From VAZQ01 sp036498625 (GTDB lineage: Bacteria > Pseudomonadota > Alphaproteobacteria > Rhizobiales > Xanthobacteraceae), in assembly GCA_036498625.1 (NCBI GenBank), contig DASYFD010000258.1, positions 1-43,108 of the forward strand: 43,108 nucleotides of DNA, read 5' to 3'. Below are positions 41,085-43,108 of this stretch, piece by piece; the first letter of the stretch is position 1, and the number at the start of each line of letters is the position of its first letter. The notes below the pieces were generated by a model. That model had not been told where the DNA came from. It ran no database searches and saw only the letters and a program-made list of their open reading frames with translations. The position numbers and the translations under genes are program-made.

Positions 41085-42500
41085 GTGCGCTATGTCTCAA
41101 CCCGGGGCGAAGCCCCGCCGCTCGGCTTCGGCGAGGCCATGCTGGCAGGCTTGGCCCACGACGGCGGCCTCTATGTGCCGGAGGCGTGGCCGCAACTCGA
41201 GCCTGCCGCGATCGCGGGGTTTGCGGGACGGCCTTATGCCGAGGTGGCGGTCGCGGTGATGCGCCCGTTCGTGGGCGACGCCATCGCGGAGCACGATCTC
41301 GCCCGCATGGCGCGCGAGGCCTATGGAAATTTTCGCCATCCCGCCGTTGCTCCGCTGGCGCAACTAGGCGTGAGCGATTTCGTGCTCGAGCTGTTTCATG
41401 GGCCCACGCTCGCGTTCAAGGATCTCGCCATGCAGCTGCTCGCCCGGCTCATGGATCACGGGCTGGCGGCGCGCGGCGAGCGCACCACCATCATCGTGGC
41501 GACCTCGGGCGACACCGGCGGCGCCGCCATCGAGGCGTTCCGCGGCCGCGCTCGCACCGACCTGTTCGTGCTGTTCCCGCAGGGCCGGGTCTCGGACGTG
41601 CAACGCCGCATGATGACGACCGCCACCGACGACAACGTGCACGCGCTCGCCATCGAGGGCACCTTCGATGATTGCCAGGGGATCGCCAAGGCGATGTTCA
41701 ACCATCACGCCTTCCGTGATCAGGTGAAGCTCTCGGGCGTCAACTCCATCAACTGGGCGCGCATCGCGGCGCAGGTGGTCTACTACTTCACCGCGGCGGT
41801 CGCGCTCGGGGCGCCCCATCGCAAGATCGCCTTCACGGTGCCGACCGGGAATTTCGGCGACATCTATGCGGGCTATGCGGCGCTGCGCATGGGCCTTCCG
41901 ATCGATCGGCTGGTGATCGCCACCAATGTCAACGACATCCTGGCGCGCACGCTCGCGACCGGCACTTACGAGCTGCGCGAGGTGACGCCCACCACCTCGC
42001 CCTCCATGGATATCCAGGTGGCGTCCAATTTCGAGCGCATCCTGTTCGACGTCTATGACCGCGACGGCCGCCCGGTGCGCGCCCTGATGGCCTCGCTCGC
42101 GCAGTCGCAGCGCTTCGCGCTCTCGGCAGACGCCTTGGCGGGCCTGCGGGCAATCTTCTCCGCCGGCCGCGCCGACGCCGAGGAGACGGCGGCCAGCATC
42201 CGCACCGTGCTGCGGGAGAGCGGACATTTCATCGATCCCCACACCGCCGTCGGCGTCGCGGTGGCCGAGAAGGAAACCCGTGACCCGGCGATCCCCATGG
42301 TGGTGCTGGGCACCGCCCATTCGGCCAAATTTCCGGATGCCATGCAGGCGGCTTGCGGCATCCGGCCGCCGCTTCCCGATTGGCTTTCCGACCTCGCCGA
42401 GCGGCCGGAACGCGTCACCCTATTGCCCGCCGACCAGGCGCAAGTCGAGCGCCACATCCTCTCCACCAGCCGGGCCACCCGTGAAGGAGCTGCCGCATGA
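41085..42500 (+). CDS. thrC: Threonine synthase
   Basis: 471 residues, full length for the alphaproteobacterial enzyme. It begins RYVSTRGEAPPLGFGEAMLAG, carries GPTLAFKDLAMQLLARL with the PLP-binding Lys112, ATSGDTGGAAIEAF, the PTGNFGDIYAGYAA phosphate cup and DIQVASNFERILFD. It converts O-phosphohomoserine to threonine in the cytoplasm. The GTG at 41085 is the only start fitting the conserved N-terminus; its ribosome site is weak. Its stop overlaps the start of the M16 peptidase gene (ATGA). It marks the return to the conserved chromosome after the accessory block. Confidence 0.95.
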   Translation: MRYVSTRGEAPPLGFGEAMLAGLAHDGGLYVPEAWPQLEPAAIAGFAGRPYAEVAVAVMRPFVGDAIAEHDLARMAREAYGNFRHPAVAPLAQLGVSDFVLELFHGPTLAFKDLAMQLLARLMDHGLAARGERTTIIVATSGDTGGAAIEAFRGRARTDLFVLFPQGRVSDVQRRMMTTATDDNVHALAIEGTFDDCQGIAKAMFNHHAFRDQVKLSGVNSINWARIAAQVVYYFTAAVALGAPHRKIAFTVPTGNFGDIYAGYAALRMGLPIDRLVIATNVNDILARTLATGTYELREVTPTTSPSMDIQVASNFERILFDVYDRDGRPVRALMASLAQSQRFALSADALAGLRAIFSAGRADAEETAASIRTVLRESGHFIDPHTAVGVAVAEKETRDPAIPMVVLGTAHSAKFPDAMQAACGIRPPLPDWLSDLAERPERVTLLPADQAQVERHILSTSRATREGAAA

Positions 42501-43108
42501 GCGTCGAAGTGACCCGTCTATCCTCCGGCCTGCGTGTCGTCACCGACACCATGCCGCATCTCGAGACCGCCTCGCTCGGCGTGTGGGTCGGTTCCGGCAG
42601 CCGCGACGAGAACCCCGACGAGCACGGCATCTCGCATCTGCTCGAGCACATGGCGTTCAAGGGCACCACGCGGCGCACCGCCCGCCAGATCGCCGAGGAG
42701 ATCGAGGCCGTGGGCGGCGATCTCAATGCGGCGACCGGGGTGGAAGCCACCGCCTATTACGCCCGCATGCTCAAGGCCGACGTGCCGCTCGCGCTCGACG
42801 TTCTGTCCGATATTCTTTCCGATCCCTCGTTCGATCCCGAGGAGCTGCAGCGCGAGCAGAACGTCATCGTGCAGGAGATCGGCGCCTCCGAGGATACGCC
42901 CGACGATCTGGTGTTCGAGAAGCTGCAGACGACCGCGTTTCCGGGCCAGCCGATCGGGCGCTCCATCCTCGGCACCCGCGAGACGGTGCGCGCGTTCGAC
43001 CGCAAGCGGCTTGCGGTCTATCTCAAGCGCAATTATTGCGCGCCCGACATGCTGGTGGTGGCGGCCGGCGCGGTCGATCATCGGGCGGTCGTGGGCGAGG
43101 TCGAGAAG
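42497..43108 (+). CDS. M16 family zinc peptidase (processing-peptidase-like), N-terminal part
   Basis: The first 204 residues are in the window; the rest continues beyond the right edge. The inverted zinc motif His47-Leu-Leu-Glu50-His51 is in ISHLLEHMAFKGT, and the third ligand Glu127 follows exactly 76 residues after His51 in NVIVQEIGASED, the canonical HxxEH-x76-E spacing. AVGGDLNAATGVEATAYYAR is also typical. The enzyme is therefore the active beta-type member, related to mitochondrial processing peptidase and PqqF/pitrilysin. The ATG overlaps the thrC stop (ATGA), indicating coupling; thrC followed by this peptidase is a familiar order in Bradyrhizobium relatives. Confidence 0.93.
   Translation, partial: MSVEVTRLSSGLRVVTDTMPHLETASLGVWVGSGSRDENPDEHGISHLLEHMAFKGTTRRTARQIAEEIEAVGGDLNAATGVEATAYYARMLKADVPLALDVLSDILSDPSFDPEELQREQNVIVQEIGASEDTPDDLVFEKLQTTAFPGQPIGRSILGTRETVRAFDRKRLAVYLKRNYCAPDMLVVAAGAVDHRAVVGEVEK

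Overview
The window looks like a chromosomal segment of a GC-rich alphaproteobacterium of the order Hyphomicrobiales (Bradyrhizobium/Xanthobacteraceae-like). The evidence is a DUF983-SURF1 pair at the left edge, a thrC-M16 peptidase pair at the right edge, many orphan TctC/Bug-type binding proteins, and a palindromic repeat of rhizobial style. No rRNA, tRNA, CRISPR array, integrase or transposase was recognised.

Edges (1-866 and 41085-43108): these are housekeeping genes. The end of DUF983 overlaps surf1 (cytochrome oxidase assembly), and thrC overlaps a mitochondrial-processing-peptidase-like M16 protease. As I recall, SURF1 and thrC lie close together in relatives. The roughly 40 kb between them is therefore best read as an accessory block, mostly encoding exported proteins.

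Left accessory part (1065-8261): TctC (-); VOC protein plus TctC (+); a mosaic patch with two gene remnants around an A/T-richer endonuclease/exonuclease/phosphatase gene; then a minus-strand operon (c-type cytochrome-like protein, YVTN beta-propeller, uncharacterised exported protein 'family A') with a recognisable promoter and a palindromic operator candidate. Divergent from it, 8687-13241 (+) encodes a Tat-exported DsrE-like protein, an orphan [2Fe-2S] subunit, a diheme cytochrome c, a SoxC/SoxD-like sulfite dehydrogenase pair and a membrane-anchored Cys-containing protein: a periplasmic electron-transfer module.

Middle (13293-28834): a minus-strand operon of Tat-amidohydrolase, exported RidA-like protein, TauD-type dioxygenase and TctC, divergent from an amidase and a cupin. 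After these come three exported 'family B' paralogues and a second family A paralogue, an odd metallo-beta-lactamase-fold protein, a diheme cytochrome, a ModA-like binding protein, a DUF6152 protein, a SET-domain protein and a small membrane protein.

Right part (29075-40127): a frameshifted dihydrofolate-reductase-like gene, a small lipoprotein, a DUF763 protein, a MauG/cytochrome-c-peroxidase-like diheme protein, two tandem small genes and a LuxR-family regulator. Three near-identical GC-rich palindromes (33494, 34325, 35622) lie around this regulator. Then comes a catabolic minus-strand operon (RraA-type aldolase, TPP enzyme, TctC, HpcH/HpaI aldolase). The 957 bp between this operon and thrC hold no convincing gene.

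Themes: four TctC receptors without any TctA/TctB, five c-type cytochromes, five paralogues of one uncharacterised exported superfamily, and two orphan or subunit-incomplete redox parts. This suggests a periplasmic oxidation and uptake island for unknown organic (possibly sulfur-containing or aromatic) substrates. The substrate assignment is inference.
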